64,000 nt of DNA, from contig OZ038482.1 of the NCBI GenBank assembly GCA_964036315.1, positions 10,476,698 to 10,540,697 of the forward strand. Direction: 5' to 3'. The notes under the pieces were generated by a model. That model was not told where the DNA came from. It did not search any database and saw nothing but the letters and a program-made list of their open reading frames with translations. The position numbers were made by a program, and so were the translations under genes. Source of the stretch: Acanthosepion esculentum. Its lineage: Eukaryota; Mollusca; Cephalopoda; Sepiida; Sepiidae. This document shows, one piece after another, positions 55,328-64,000 of this stretch (position 1 is the first letter of the stretch; every line of letters starts with the position of its first letter).

Positions 55328-55492
55328 AGTAAAATAAAATTCATGCTTGATAATGGCTAAAAGTATAGGTGAAAGCACTTGGAAAACATTTGGAGAATTT
55401 TTATATAATCTATGTTCTGAAAAGAGGAAAATTGTATGAACACATGAGAAATTAATAAAAAAACAACCACAGCACCTTGTCAGTTGTTTTCA
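55328..55492 (-). repeat. Inverted repeat arm flanking a GIY-YIG fragment (right)
   Basis: Reverse-complement partner of 54575-54752; inner part CTTGATAATGGCTAAAAG, outer part GAAAACAACTGACAAGGTGC on the minus strand. Confidence 0.85.
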
Positions 55493-55513
55493 ATGAAACT
55501 TAAAAGAGGGATT

Positions 55514-55615
<102 letters not shown>

Positions 55616-55982
55616 CTTGTCTGATTAGATTCAAAATGTTTTGAGTACTGTTGCTTTTAAAAGAAATCCTTCATTGCTCTTCACTCTCTATATGGATATT
55701 GTTTTAAAAAGCTTAAATGTAAATAAGTTCAACAGACAAGAACAAGACATGTTCGATGACCCATTTACGTTTTCATCAACCAGTCCCGGGGTATCAAGCA
55801 GTATGGTTTCTACTGCTTACCCTTCAATTAGAAAAACTGAGGAAATTGTGAGATTTATATAGGGCCCAATGGATAAATTGTCATCTAAATTATGCAAAAA
55901 TGAAAATAACACTGACATCTCGTTTTAGCAGATACGTTTACCAAAATTACATAAGAATATCTTGAAATACTAAAGGGTAAAT

Positions 55983-56415
55983 TTATTCAATGAAATCTCC
56001 ATTGGCTTCAACCACAGCCTCCAGATGAGTTTGGAATCTCCTGCAGATTTTCTGAACAGTCTCCTTGTTGGTGAATGCTGTCATATTCCTTGCCTTCAGT
56101 TCATTATTGTTACAAGGAGTTTTGTTGGTCTCTCGCTCAACTGTGATCCACACTTAATAATGAAGGCAGTTGCAGTTTGGAGAGTCAGGTTGCCGGATGT
56201 AAGGAGTGATGTGGTTGCAGAAATTGTCTGACAGCCATGACTGGGATTTCCTGTTTGTGTGGCATGGTGGAGAGTCCTGTTGCCAGACATAGGGTCTTCC
56301 AGCAGCCACTCTTTTGACCCAGGGCAGCACTACCTCCTCAAGGCACTGGATGTAGGCCTCTGTGTTGAGTCCGAAGCCCTCACCAACAAATTTGAGAGTT
56401 CATTTCTTATGAGTG
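55983..56415 (-). pseudogene. mariner/Tc1-superfamily transposase C-terminal half
   Basis: A single minus-strand frame reads GFGLNTEAYIQCLEEVVLPW, RVAAGRPYVWQQDSPPCHTN, RKSQSWLSDNFCNHITP, a degenerate block QPDSPNCNCLHY, one in-frame stop, VWITVERETNKTPCNNNELK and RRFQTHLEAVVEANGDFIE. WQQDS.P.H holds the second catalytic Asp. The normal SPDLNPLDY block with the third acidic residue is scrambled. It differs from the nearby Tc1 copy in sequence and subfamily. Only the C-terminal 140 residues remain. Confidence 0.8.
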
Positions 56416-58264
56416 AGTTTTCTGAGCTGCCATACCTTTTTAGACTCTTCCACCTCTTTCTAAATCCTCTGCACTGTTCTCGTATTGACACTCAAACATG
56501 CTGAAATGTTCTTATTGTAGATTCCAAATTTCTTGTGGAGTGAATTGTCATGGTGCTCTTTTTCTCACAGAGGTTGCCCAACTGACTCTACTATATTCTC
56601 TAGTTGACAAAATCAAAAACGAAGAAACCTGTATGCAAAAAATTAAAAAATATAAAATGTGGACAATTTACCCGTTGCACTCTGTAGATCAAAATCTTAC
56701 ACTTTGTTAGGTGTGTACAATGCTACAATTGTTCGGACAAAAGATTTCAGTTTCTGAATTTGTTTTGATTTTATTTCCTGTTAGTTGCAAAAATATTTAA
56801 CTTTTTTGGTGTTAGAATTTTCCAGTTTATCTCGGATTAGTTATAAATAGTTGTACTAAACCGTTTTTAGCTAATCACATTATTGATTAGGTCATTTACT
56901 AAACAATATCAGTCTTAACATTGGCAACTTTAACAGGCTTGATATATTATTGTTGCAGTGGTTGCTTCATTCATTGTCAACTCCACGTCAAAGTTGGCTA
57001 AGGTGGAATGAACACCTGCTGATCTGATAATCAGTAACCATGACAATTGCCTCTTGTTTGAACTGTGATAATTAACTATTGATATGTTAGTTGTGGAGGT
57101 GGGGAGTACGTTTCTATTTGAGGTGGGTTAACTGAACAAAATGTCTGATTTGAATGTGAATATCCTAAAAGAATTACAAAAATAAAATGTGAAAAACTTA
57201 TCTTTTTTTCTAAAGATTTGCCATTTGTAATAATTTGACTTGGAGCAAAATTAGAGAAAAAAAATTGCAAATCATATTTGTTATGAAAACTTCTGAGCTT
57301 TTTAAAAAAAAATTTTTCTTATTTCATCCCAAGCAAGGCGATAATGCTACTAAGATGCAAGAGGGAATGAAAGAAAATGTAAAAGACTTTAGAAGGAACA
57401 AGAAACAATGGATAAACCCCTACTCCTGTTCAAAAGACTGAGAAGTGTGAACTAATTGATAGGTGAATTTATTGATTCCTATCAAGGATAGAGAAAAAAT
57501 TAAATTAAAATTTCAGAGTTTCGGCATCAATGTTAATTCTTACTGAATGAAAAATTTAAATTTTGTCTCTTATTTATTTAGTAATCATTGGAAAAGTAAT
57601 TATCCAATTTAGTCATTTGTGAAACAACCAATTTTTCTATCTTCAGTTTCTAGAGAATGTCATAAAAAAATTTCATTATTTTCTTAATAGTTACCTTTTT
57701 AGAGAAGTAAATTTTGTTGAATAATTCTGTCTTTATTCTGTTTGCACTTAAGCGGGGATGGAGGTTGTTGCTAAAACCCCCACTTTGTTCTTTTAAATTA
57801 TGATAAAAAAAAATGGCTGTAAATTTAAGATTTTGACCTTTTTGGTTTTTCTAGAATTTCACACAAGATTAAACTTGAGTTTATTTTTATGATATACTAT
57901 ATTATAAAGTTTAGTGACTAACAGAAAAAAAAATGTAAAACTGAAATAACTTATTGGGATTGGTTGAAACTTGTAGATTTCTTTATAATCTACAGGTACT
58001 ATTTGCTACTGTTAATAAAATTTCAGTCATAAACCCTGGTTGTAGATTCTTTTTATAAAAGATTTTATTTGCAGTTGTAAAAAGTAATTTCAAGTTGTTT
58101 TTGTAGTTAAATGCCTTCATTAGCTTAGTAGAATGTTGGTTTCTACCAACAAAATTAAGTCTTTTCCTGTTTAGTAATTGTTTTGATGTTTGCTTATAAA
58201 CATGACTTGAATGAAGACCCAGCAAAAGAAATAAAATGAAATGATTTCTCAAAAGTTTATATGT
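56416..58264. other. Probable intron, no feature seen
   Basis: AT-rich; no exon, repeat family or RNA gene recognised. Confidence 0.45.
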
Positions 58265-58361
58265 AATGACAAGACAATCATTACTAAGAACAACAAAGGA
58301 TAGGAAGTTGTGGAGAGCCATGATTGCCTCTTTCCTGAAGAGACATGACATTGACGAATGA
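58265..58361 (+). pseudogene. LINE reverse-transcriptase tail
   Basis: The plus strand encodes MTRQSLLRTTKDRKLWRAMI then ASFLKRHDIDE and stops. It matches the tail at 7490-7563 (KLWRDVIAHVLKVHGT) and is the end of the same LINE family, almost fully 5'-truncated. Confidence 0.6.
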
Positions 58362-58674
58362 TTAGCTCATCTTATCCTAAGGTTGACTTTTGAGGAACTT
58401 TTTTTTTTATCTTTGCAAATACTTACAAAAGTTTAACTAAGCCTCTTTTTCTTCTCCCTTCTAATTCTTTGTTTAGTATTCAATTTCATTCCCTTTTAGT
58501 TTTTAGCTTGGGATACAGTTTCTGAACGTTTGTGATATATTTTGGAGAACCAAAAAAGCAGTTCTGTTATTTTCACAAGAGAAAGAAAAGCTTTTAGTTT
58601 TCAAAACTTCCTTTTAATTTTCTACTTTGATAGAATAAAAAAAATTGTAAATGAACATTTCAAAAAATTAAATT

Positions 58675-58850
58675 CATTTACATTCAGACTATTGTCTTTT
58701 CATCATTATTATAGCATTTCAGACATTGCGTTCTCCATGAGTTTGCCAATCCAGATAACCTATAAATGGGAATTTTTAACTTTATTTAATCTATGGGGGT
58801 AGATTGTTTTCTGTCTGTGTCTAGGGATGTCTCATTTTGTTACTTAGTAG
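58675..58850 (-). repeat. Diverged Penelope-like tail
   Basis: Plus strand: TTACATTCAGACTATTGTCT, ATTATTATAGCATTTCAGAC and CTATGGGGGTAGATTGTTTT. Layout as in the other tails, strongly diverged. Confidence 0.5.
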
Positions 58851-60639
58851 TACTCACTTATTGCTTGAACTGTTTTTATAGCCACTAAGTGTGAACAAGC
58901 TAACTCTGGGATTCGATTCCTAATTACTATCACCAAATTCATGAATAATGTTTTAATCTACTAGGCTCTGTTAGTATCTAATTTTTATCAGTATTTGTTA
59001 ATATTTGAAAGTTTCTTTCCATTATAAGCAAAGACTTTCAATCTCCAGGCTGGTAGATGTTAATTTAACTTTTTTTTTTCTTTTTTAGAGTAATGTCTAC
59101 TCAAACCCATGTCCACTAAATATAGCATAAGAATTGTCTGATTTTAAAAAAAAATTTAAAAAATATAAATAAATAAATAAATATCATTAATTGCTTAAAA
59201 ATTATGATAGATTAATGATTATCAAGGGATTTTTCTTTCTGCTGCAGTCAAGTAAAGGCTGCGTCATGGAGTTCTATTTTTTTTTAATTTTTATTTTTTT
59301 AATTTTTTTTTTTCTTCCGTAATGTGAAGAATGATAAAATAATTATAATGTTGAAGGACAAATTTATTGTGTATAAAATGAACAGTTGACAAAAAAAAAA
59401 AAAAATATCAACACTTCAAACTCCTGCCTTACAGCAAATAGTGTTTATTTTTGTTGGTCACTTTAAATACTTAAACTTGTTCTTTCTGAACAATAAATAG
59501 CTTCTACGTAATCAGGCTAAGAACGGAGCATTTTTGAATGAAAAGACTGCTTTATAAGGAGATACTTTCTCTTAATGCTCTCCAGAGCCGAACATTACCG
59601 TTTTCTAGAATCTCTGTACATTTAAGTCCACTTGATGTCAGGTGGTATTGGTTAATATTATAAAGCTTGGAAGTTACTTTAGCAATTGGCAAGGGTCAGG
59701 GAAAGATAACTTTGTTTTGCAAGTGGAAAGAAATACAAATCCTTTGAAGATAAGTGGATTAATTTTAGTATTTTATGGTAATTGGTTCTTAATTTTGATC
59801 TCCTTTTGTGATTTCAGCTTTCTGAATATGTTTGTATATATATATTTTTTATTTTTGGCAAGGTTCAAAGCAGAAATTGTTTGACTGTGGTTGTAAAAGT
59901 TAGTAGAATTAGTCTACTAATGTTATAAATGTATCTTTTCTGGACACTTAGCATTAGACAGCATTTAACAATAAAAGCTCGCTTCTGATTTGGAAGCTGC
60001 AAGAAGCAAAGATTTGTTAATAATTCTCTTTTATGCCATCTCCCATAAGCTGTTTACCTGTCTGCGTGTTTTATTAGGCCCACTTTTTCAAAGAACTTTC
60101 ACAGCAAAAAAAAACGTCTTGCTTAAAAACTTTTCTAAAATTACATTACCAAATGCAATTTTTAGATAGAGCATTTATTCTCTTTTGCTGTTGTATATTT
60201 TACAAGTAAATGAATGAGTGGAGAGAAAAGTACTTATCTCAAAGTCTAGTCATAGTTCAGTGCACAGGCCAAACTTCTAAGTTCATGTGGATTTCAACAT
60301 TGACTGCAGCTGGTCTAGTACAGAAAAAATTTAAACAAGGTGCAAATGGCTCTTGGTTCAAAGGGTTTATCTTCAATTTTAAATTTCAGTTATGGTGTTG
60401 CTGGGAAAGGTTGGTAGTTCATTTTTAATATTTTGAAAAATTAAACATTGGAAGTTTTTTTTTTTTTTTTTTTTTTTTCAAACAAGCATTAGCTAAAATT
60501 CTTATTAAAAGCTTATCATTATTCATAAATTATTTGGATGAATACCCCTTTTCCTTGTGCATCTATTAATAATATTTTTATATTATTATTTTACTAGTAT
60601 AACAACCATAAAAATTATTTTGATTGGTATTTCTGTCTA
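58851..60639. other. Probable intron, weak SINE remains
   Basis: GGGATTCGATTCC at 58911 resembles a B box and CAGGCTGGTAGATGTTAATT at 59047 a family 3 tail, but neither is complete. A T run of about 28 lies at 60450-60478. Confidence 0.35.
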
Positions 60640-60995
60640 GGATCTGTACAGCATCTCTGTTAGCTGTGGTTGACAACCAGTCTAGAAGAATAGTCGGTTT
60701 AGTGCCATGTATGCTACACATTTAAGCAATCATGTCTCTTTCTATTCATGACTCACTAGGCAGGTTTTCCCACAGTAGGTCACCATTTCTTTCTGTGGTA
60801 GACTAGTTGCCAACTGAGGTTATAGGACCAAGTCTGTCCTGCTATTCAACCCATAGCTGTGGGGAGAAGAGATGGATTCATACCTTCCCCCAAGGGTATT
60901 TGTGCGTAGGTGAATGTAATGAACCTGATTGGAATTCAAACTTGGCTCACCAATTTCTCATTCCGAGCTGATAACTGATTTCAAAACTAACCGTA
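60640..60995 (-). repeat. tRNA-derived SINE, family 1
   Basis: Minus strand: GAGCCAAGTTTGAATTCC (B box), GGGGGAAGGTATGAATCCAT, ACAGCTATGGGTTGAATAGC, AGGACAGACTTGGTCCTATA, CCACAGAAAGAAATGGTGAC and GTCATGAATAGAAAGAGACA. Same order as 19615-19945, including the partly decayed GAAA hairpin. Confidence 0.7.
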
Positions 60996-61094
60996 GATTA
61001 AACTTGTTAGTAATGGTCATGCTTGTCTAACAAGCCAACAGCCATAGAAAAATTTGTGTTTAAAGGTACTATTAAGACTTTGCTTGACTATAGA

Positions 61095-61290
61095 CTTTCT
61101 CTGTAGCTGAAAGGTCAAAGCATATCAGATTTATGATGGCTTCTCCAAGGAGAATGCAGATTCAAAACCTGCCAGAGCATGCATATTTTTCTAATAAGGT
61201 TTCTTGAATATTCAGGCTGGAAGATGAAAATAAATACACTGTTTAATAAATAAATGGAGCGTCTACTCAAATATGAGTATCCAATAAAAA
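61095..61290 (+). repeat. Decayed tRNA-derived SINE, family 3-like
   Basis: CTGTAGCTGAAAGGTCAAAG and GCAGATTCAAAACCTGCCAG stand in A- and B-box positions. ATATTCAGGCTGGAAGATGA and AATACACTGTTTAATAAATA resemble the family 3 tail. Confidence 0.5.
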
Positions 61291-62049
61291 GTAATAAAAA
61301 TCTGTCAAATTAATAAATAAAAAAAAATCCGTTCCTTTTAGAAATTGCATAGTTTGGTAAGTAAGATAAAAGAAAGGTTATAAGATGTGCATAAAGGTGT
61401 AGATGATTACTTACCTTTAACCCCCACCCCTCCACCACACATTGTTGTTGAAAGTTTCTTGTTTTGGCAAATTGAGGATTTGGTTTAAGACATATTTTCC
61501 TTGCTTCTTGTCTCTTCAGCAATTGAAAAACTTTCATGCCTCTTCTGTTGACAAAATGTTTATTTATATTTAGTCAAAATGAATTGATTAGGAAAACTTT
61601 CTAAAATCCCTCTATAATAATAATCTTCTAAATTGACTTCAAGTAGAACCATCTTTCTAAACATAATCTGGTGGTTGAAGAAATAAAACTCTGAAAAAAC
61701 TATTTTAAATAGACACAACAGGAGGTTTGTATTTTGGAAATATTTTGAATTGATAATTGCACAAAAATCTTATTACTGTATGAAACTCACTTTTTATAAA
61801 ACTCTGAATTTGATTTCTTGACATCGAGAACAGTCTCTTTGTGATTTTTACAAGTTACTTAAATTTTTATTTTAGGTTTTATTTATGTTGAATATCCATA
61901 GTTGGGAATAAAATCTCTCGATAATTAGCAATTTCTATTAATTTTCTCATTGTTTATATATTCCATGCACACATAAATTAAATAGCTGTGTTCATCTATT
62001 GTGGAATTCTTTCATAAGGCCTGTTACTATGCCATGTTCACCTGGTGTT

Positions 62050-62220
62050 TTTGTACATTATTTACATTATTCGGACTATTGTCCTCATCTTTGTCACCAT
62101 ATTTATTACAACGTTTCGGTCATTGTACGCTCTGGCCTTCTTCAGGGGGTTGGAATGTCGAACTGAACCCTTTATTTCACTCACTGGGGTAGACTGTTCT
62201 AGTTCCACGTGCCATGTGGA
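62050..62220 (-). repeat. Penelope-like terminal repeat (tail), copy 5
   Basis: Plus strand: TTACATTATTCGGACTATTG, CAACGTTTCGGTCATTGTAC, GGCCTTCTTCAGGGGGTTGG, TCACTGGGGTAGACTGTTCT. Well preserved; truncated right after GTGCCATGTGGAG. Confidence 0.8.
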
Positions 62221-62237
62221 GAACTTTCAGATTTTTT

Positions 62238-62238
62238 T

Positions 62239-62287
<49 letters not shown>
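62238..62287. repeat. GT microsatellite
   Basis: About 25 GT units, just beyond the Penelope-like tail. Confidence 0.98.
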
Positions 62288-62288
<1 letters not shown>

Positions 62289-62654
62289 TTCTATTTTTTT
62301 TTATTTACAACATTTAGGCTTTTTTTCAAGTCCATTTACAACCCCCCTTGTCACTTACAAAAAAAACAAAACAAAATACAATGTATTCATATTTGTCATA
62401 TTGCATCTCTTTGAGAAATTAACCAACATTTCCCTGTTTGTTCCTTTTCATTATTCCAGGTTTTCCACATTACATTTTTCCTTATTTCTTGTGTTTAATT
62501 TTTGCATTAAAGTCTCTCATCAAAATGTGGTAATTGTGTCTCACACTTTTTCTAACATTGTCATTGTCTTAGAATCCTTCAATTTCCTCATCTTAATCTT
62601 TTGAAATTGCATACACTTTGATTAATGATTTTTCCAAGTGTAGCTTAGATTTGG

Positions 62655-62765
62655 TACAAGGCCGAAAGTATGGGGCACCCAGTGAGGCTCAAACTCACTA
62701 CTCAGCCATAATCGTTCTAGTGAGACAAGCTATCTAGCCATTACACCACCTCAAGGTGCTCACAT
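62655..62765 (-). repeat. tRNA-like SINE head
   Basis: Minus strand: GGTGTAATGGCTAGATAGC (A box) and GTAGTGAGTTTGAGCCTCAC (B box) at tRNA-like spacing. No cloverleaf was confirmed and no tail copy was matched. Confidence 0.5.
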
Positions 62766-63094
62766 ACTTTGATGAGTGTGCCTCTTTTGTAAAATTGCTA
62801 TCAAATACTATGTTGAAACTGTTATTCACAATATTATTAATTAAAAATCTTCCACCATTGAACATGTTCCCATTTTCTTTCTAATAAAAATTGTTACTTA
62901 CATTTAACAATAAGGAATTTAATCTTTTTAAGTCTGGTTAATACTTACAGAATACTTGTTAATGCCAGGTGATGTTATTGAGTAAACACTGTCTTCAGTC
63001 ATCAACCAAACTGTTTCATCTTGAAGGCACAGTGACTTCAAAAAGGTTCTTAATGAAAGTTAAATAAGTTATTGAGTATGTGTTTTATTATCTA

Positions 63095-63180
63095 TATATA
63101 TATATCTATCTATATATCTATCTATATATCTATCTATATATCTATCTATATATCTATCTATATATCTATCTATATATCTA

Positions 63181-63218
<38 letters not shown>
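63095..63218. repeat. TATATCTATC / TA microsatellite
   Basis: A 14-bp TATATATCTATCTA unit repeated about six times grades into TA. Confidence 0.98.
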
Positions 63219-63220
<2 letters not shown>

Positions 63221-63315
63221 GTTGTTAAAGACTACAGAACTTTTCCATTTAATCTTTTTTTCTGTTTTTTTTTTTTCTTGCTTTTTCACAAGTTTTTTTT
63301 ATATTTGGGTCTAAG
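63221..63315 (+). repeat. Inverted repeat arm next to GIY-YIG fragment (left)
   Basis: TTAAAGACTACAGAACTTTT, CCATTTAATC, TTCTTGCTTTTTCACAAG and TATATTTGGGTCTA recur inverted at 63797-63890. Confidence 0.85.
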
Positions 63316-63501
63316 TTGTTGAAATAAGACCCTAGTCAAAAGTGTTTTGCCGAGCGCTTTCAGGTTATCAACTGTCGTCATGGTTGTATGTTTTGATTTG
63401 AAATAGGTTGCTTATTATTTTAGTTTTATAGATGATGTGGTTGGATTAGTTCATTATTAATAAGGAGGGGGTGGGTGTTTATTATTTGGAGAATTAATTA
63501 T

Positions 63502-63790
63502 TAAATATATTAAAGATGTTTCTGCCAGTATTAAATGCTATTTTATTTATGTTGGGTTTTTGTTTTTTAATTAGGATAGCTTCAAGAATTTGTAATTTTT
63601 TTGCAATTGTTTTTATAGAGGATTTTGGTGGTGTTAATTAAGATTTTTCTTATTTTGGATGATTTGAATATGTTACTAGTGGTGCAGTGTGTTATTTTTT
63701 TTTTATGGTGTTGGTGTCATTAAGGTGGTATGTGAGCCTACATGAGAGAGTTGTGGTTGTATGTCCAATGTATGTGCTAGGTTTATTATG
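63502..63790 (-). pseudogene. Penelope-like GIY-YIG endonuclease fragment
   Basis: Minus strand: YIGHTTTTLSCRLTYHLNDT, then NTTKI-like INTTKILYKNNCKK, LQILEAILIKKQKPNINKIA and FNTGRNIFNIF before a stop. YIGHTT..L..RL..H is the YIG block with the active-site Arg; EAILIKK.KPNIN is the last block with its Glu. One or two frame changes interrupt it. It is a different subfamily from the fragment at 38060. Inverted repeats flank it at 63221-63315 and 63797-63890. Confidence 0.75.
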
Positions 63791-63796
63791 TGAGAC

Positions 63797-63890
63797 TAGA
63801 CCCAAATATAAAAAAACTTGTAAGAAAGCAAGAAAAAACAAAAGATTAATAAATGGAAAAGTTCCATTGTCTTTAATAACACATGCCTTA
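63797..63890 (-). repeat. Inverted repeat arm next to GIY-YIG fragment (right)
   Basis: TAGACCCAAATATA, CTTGTAAGAAAGCAAGAAAA and AATGGAAAAGTTCCATTGTC are the reverse complement of 63221-63315. Confidence 0.85.
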
Positions 63891-63907
63891 ATAATGACAT
63901 GCTTCTG

Positions 63908-63910
<3 letters not shown>

Positions 63911-63964
<54 letters not shown>
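63911..63964. repeat. TA/TG microsatellite
   Basis: TA run followed by TG units, mirroring the TA array on the other side of the inverted repeat. Confidence 0.98.
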
Positions 63965-64000
63965 ATGACACAGCAGTAATTTAGCTACAAAAATGCAGAA

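Overview
This window is AT-rich animal DNA with no prokaryotic features. It is dominated by satellite arrays, microsatellites and decayed mobile elements. It holds one convincing start of a host gene: a first coding exon at 48222-48323, with a plausible promoter/5' UTR and a consensus splice donor. The mixture seen here (Penelope-like elements with GIY-YIG ends, tRNA-headed SINEs, Tx1-type LINEs, pogo/Tigger and Tc1 relatives, long TA arrays) suggests a marine lophotrochozoan. I lean towards a cephalopod mollusc, but this is inference from repeat style, not an identification.

Layout. 1-6600: a 68-bp satellite with higher-order structure, entering from beyond the left edge. 6.7-10.3 kb: LINE scraps, a decayed repeat and a perfect 27-bp hairpin. 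10.4-18.3 kb: a composite of dead retroelements, namely a plus-strand gypsy-type gag running head-on into the tail end of a second, minus-strand gypsy-type element (gag, protease, RT, RNase H, deleted integrase), followed by a minus-strand Tx1-like LINE that lost its RT domain but keeps two 5' tandem monomers. 19.6-25.6 kb: SINEs, an internally deleted pogo/Tigger copy with a nested repeat, a 186-bp pogo-type MITE, and tails of Penelope-like elements. 26.5-28.8 kb: tRNA-headed SINEs, one followed by a near-complete hammerhead ribozyme fold, a broken Penelope-like RT and several TA arrays. 30-33 kb: a degenerate AATAAGCGCC-type repeat and a split LINE. 33.3-41.5 kb: an inverted pair of about 0.45-kb LTR-like sequences enclosing about 36 copies of a 107-bp tandem repeat derived from a Penelope-like terminus, a GIY-YIG domain and its tail. 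42-47.5 kb: mostly AT-rich DNA, with a small tandem repeat that carries exon-like sequence. 47.6-48.3 kb: promoter, 5' UTR and first coding exon. 48.3-64 kb: probably its long first intron, into which Tc1- and mariner-type transposons, two further Penelope-like GIY-YIG fragments, SINEs and microsatellites have inserted.

How the parts relate. The autonomous elements all look dead, through frameshifts, stops and internal deletions. The non-autonomous pieces (SINEs, MITE, Penelope-like tails, 107-bp array) are the more numerous. A recurring architecture is a Penelope-like GIY-YIG fragment bracketed by inverted repeats, seen three times in unrelated sequences. Family names come from remembered protein motifs; no database search was run.
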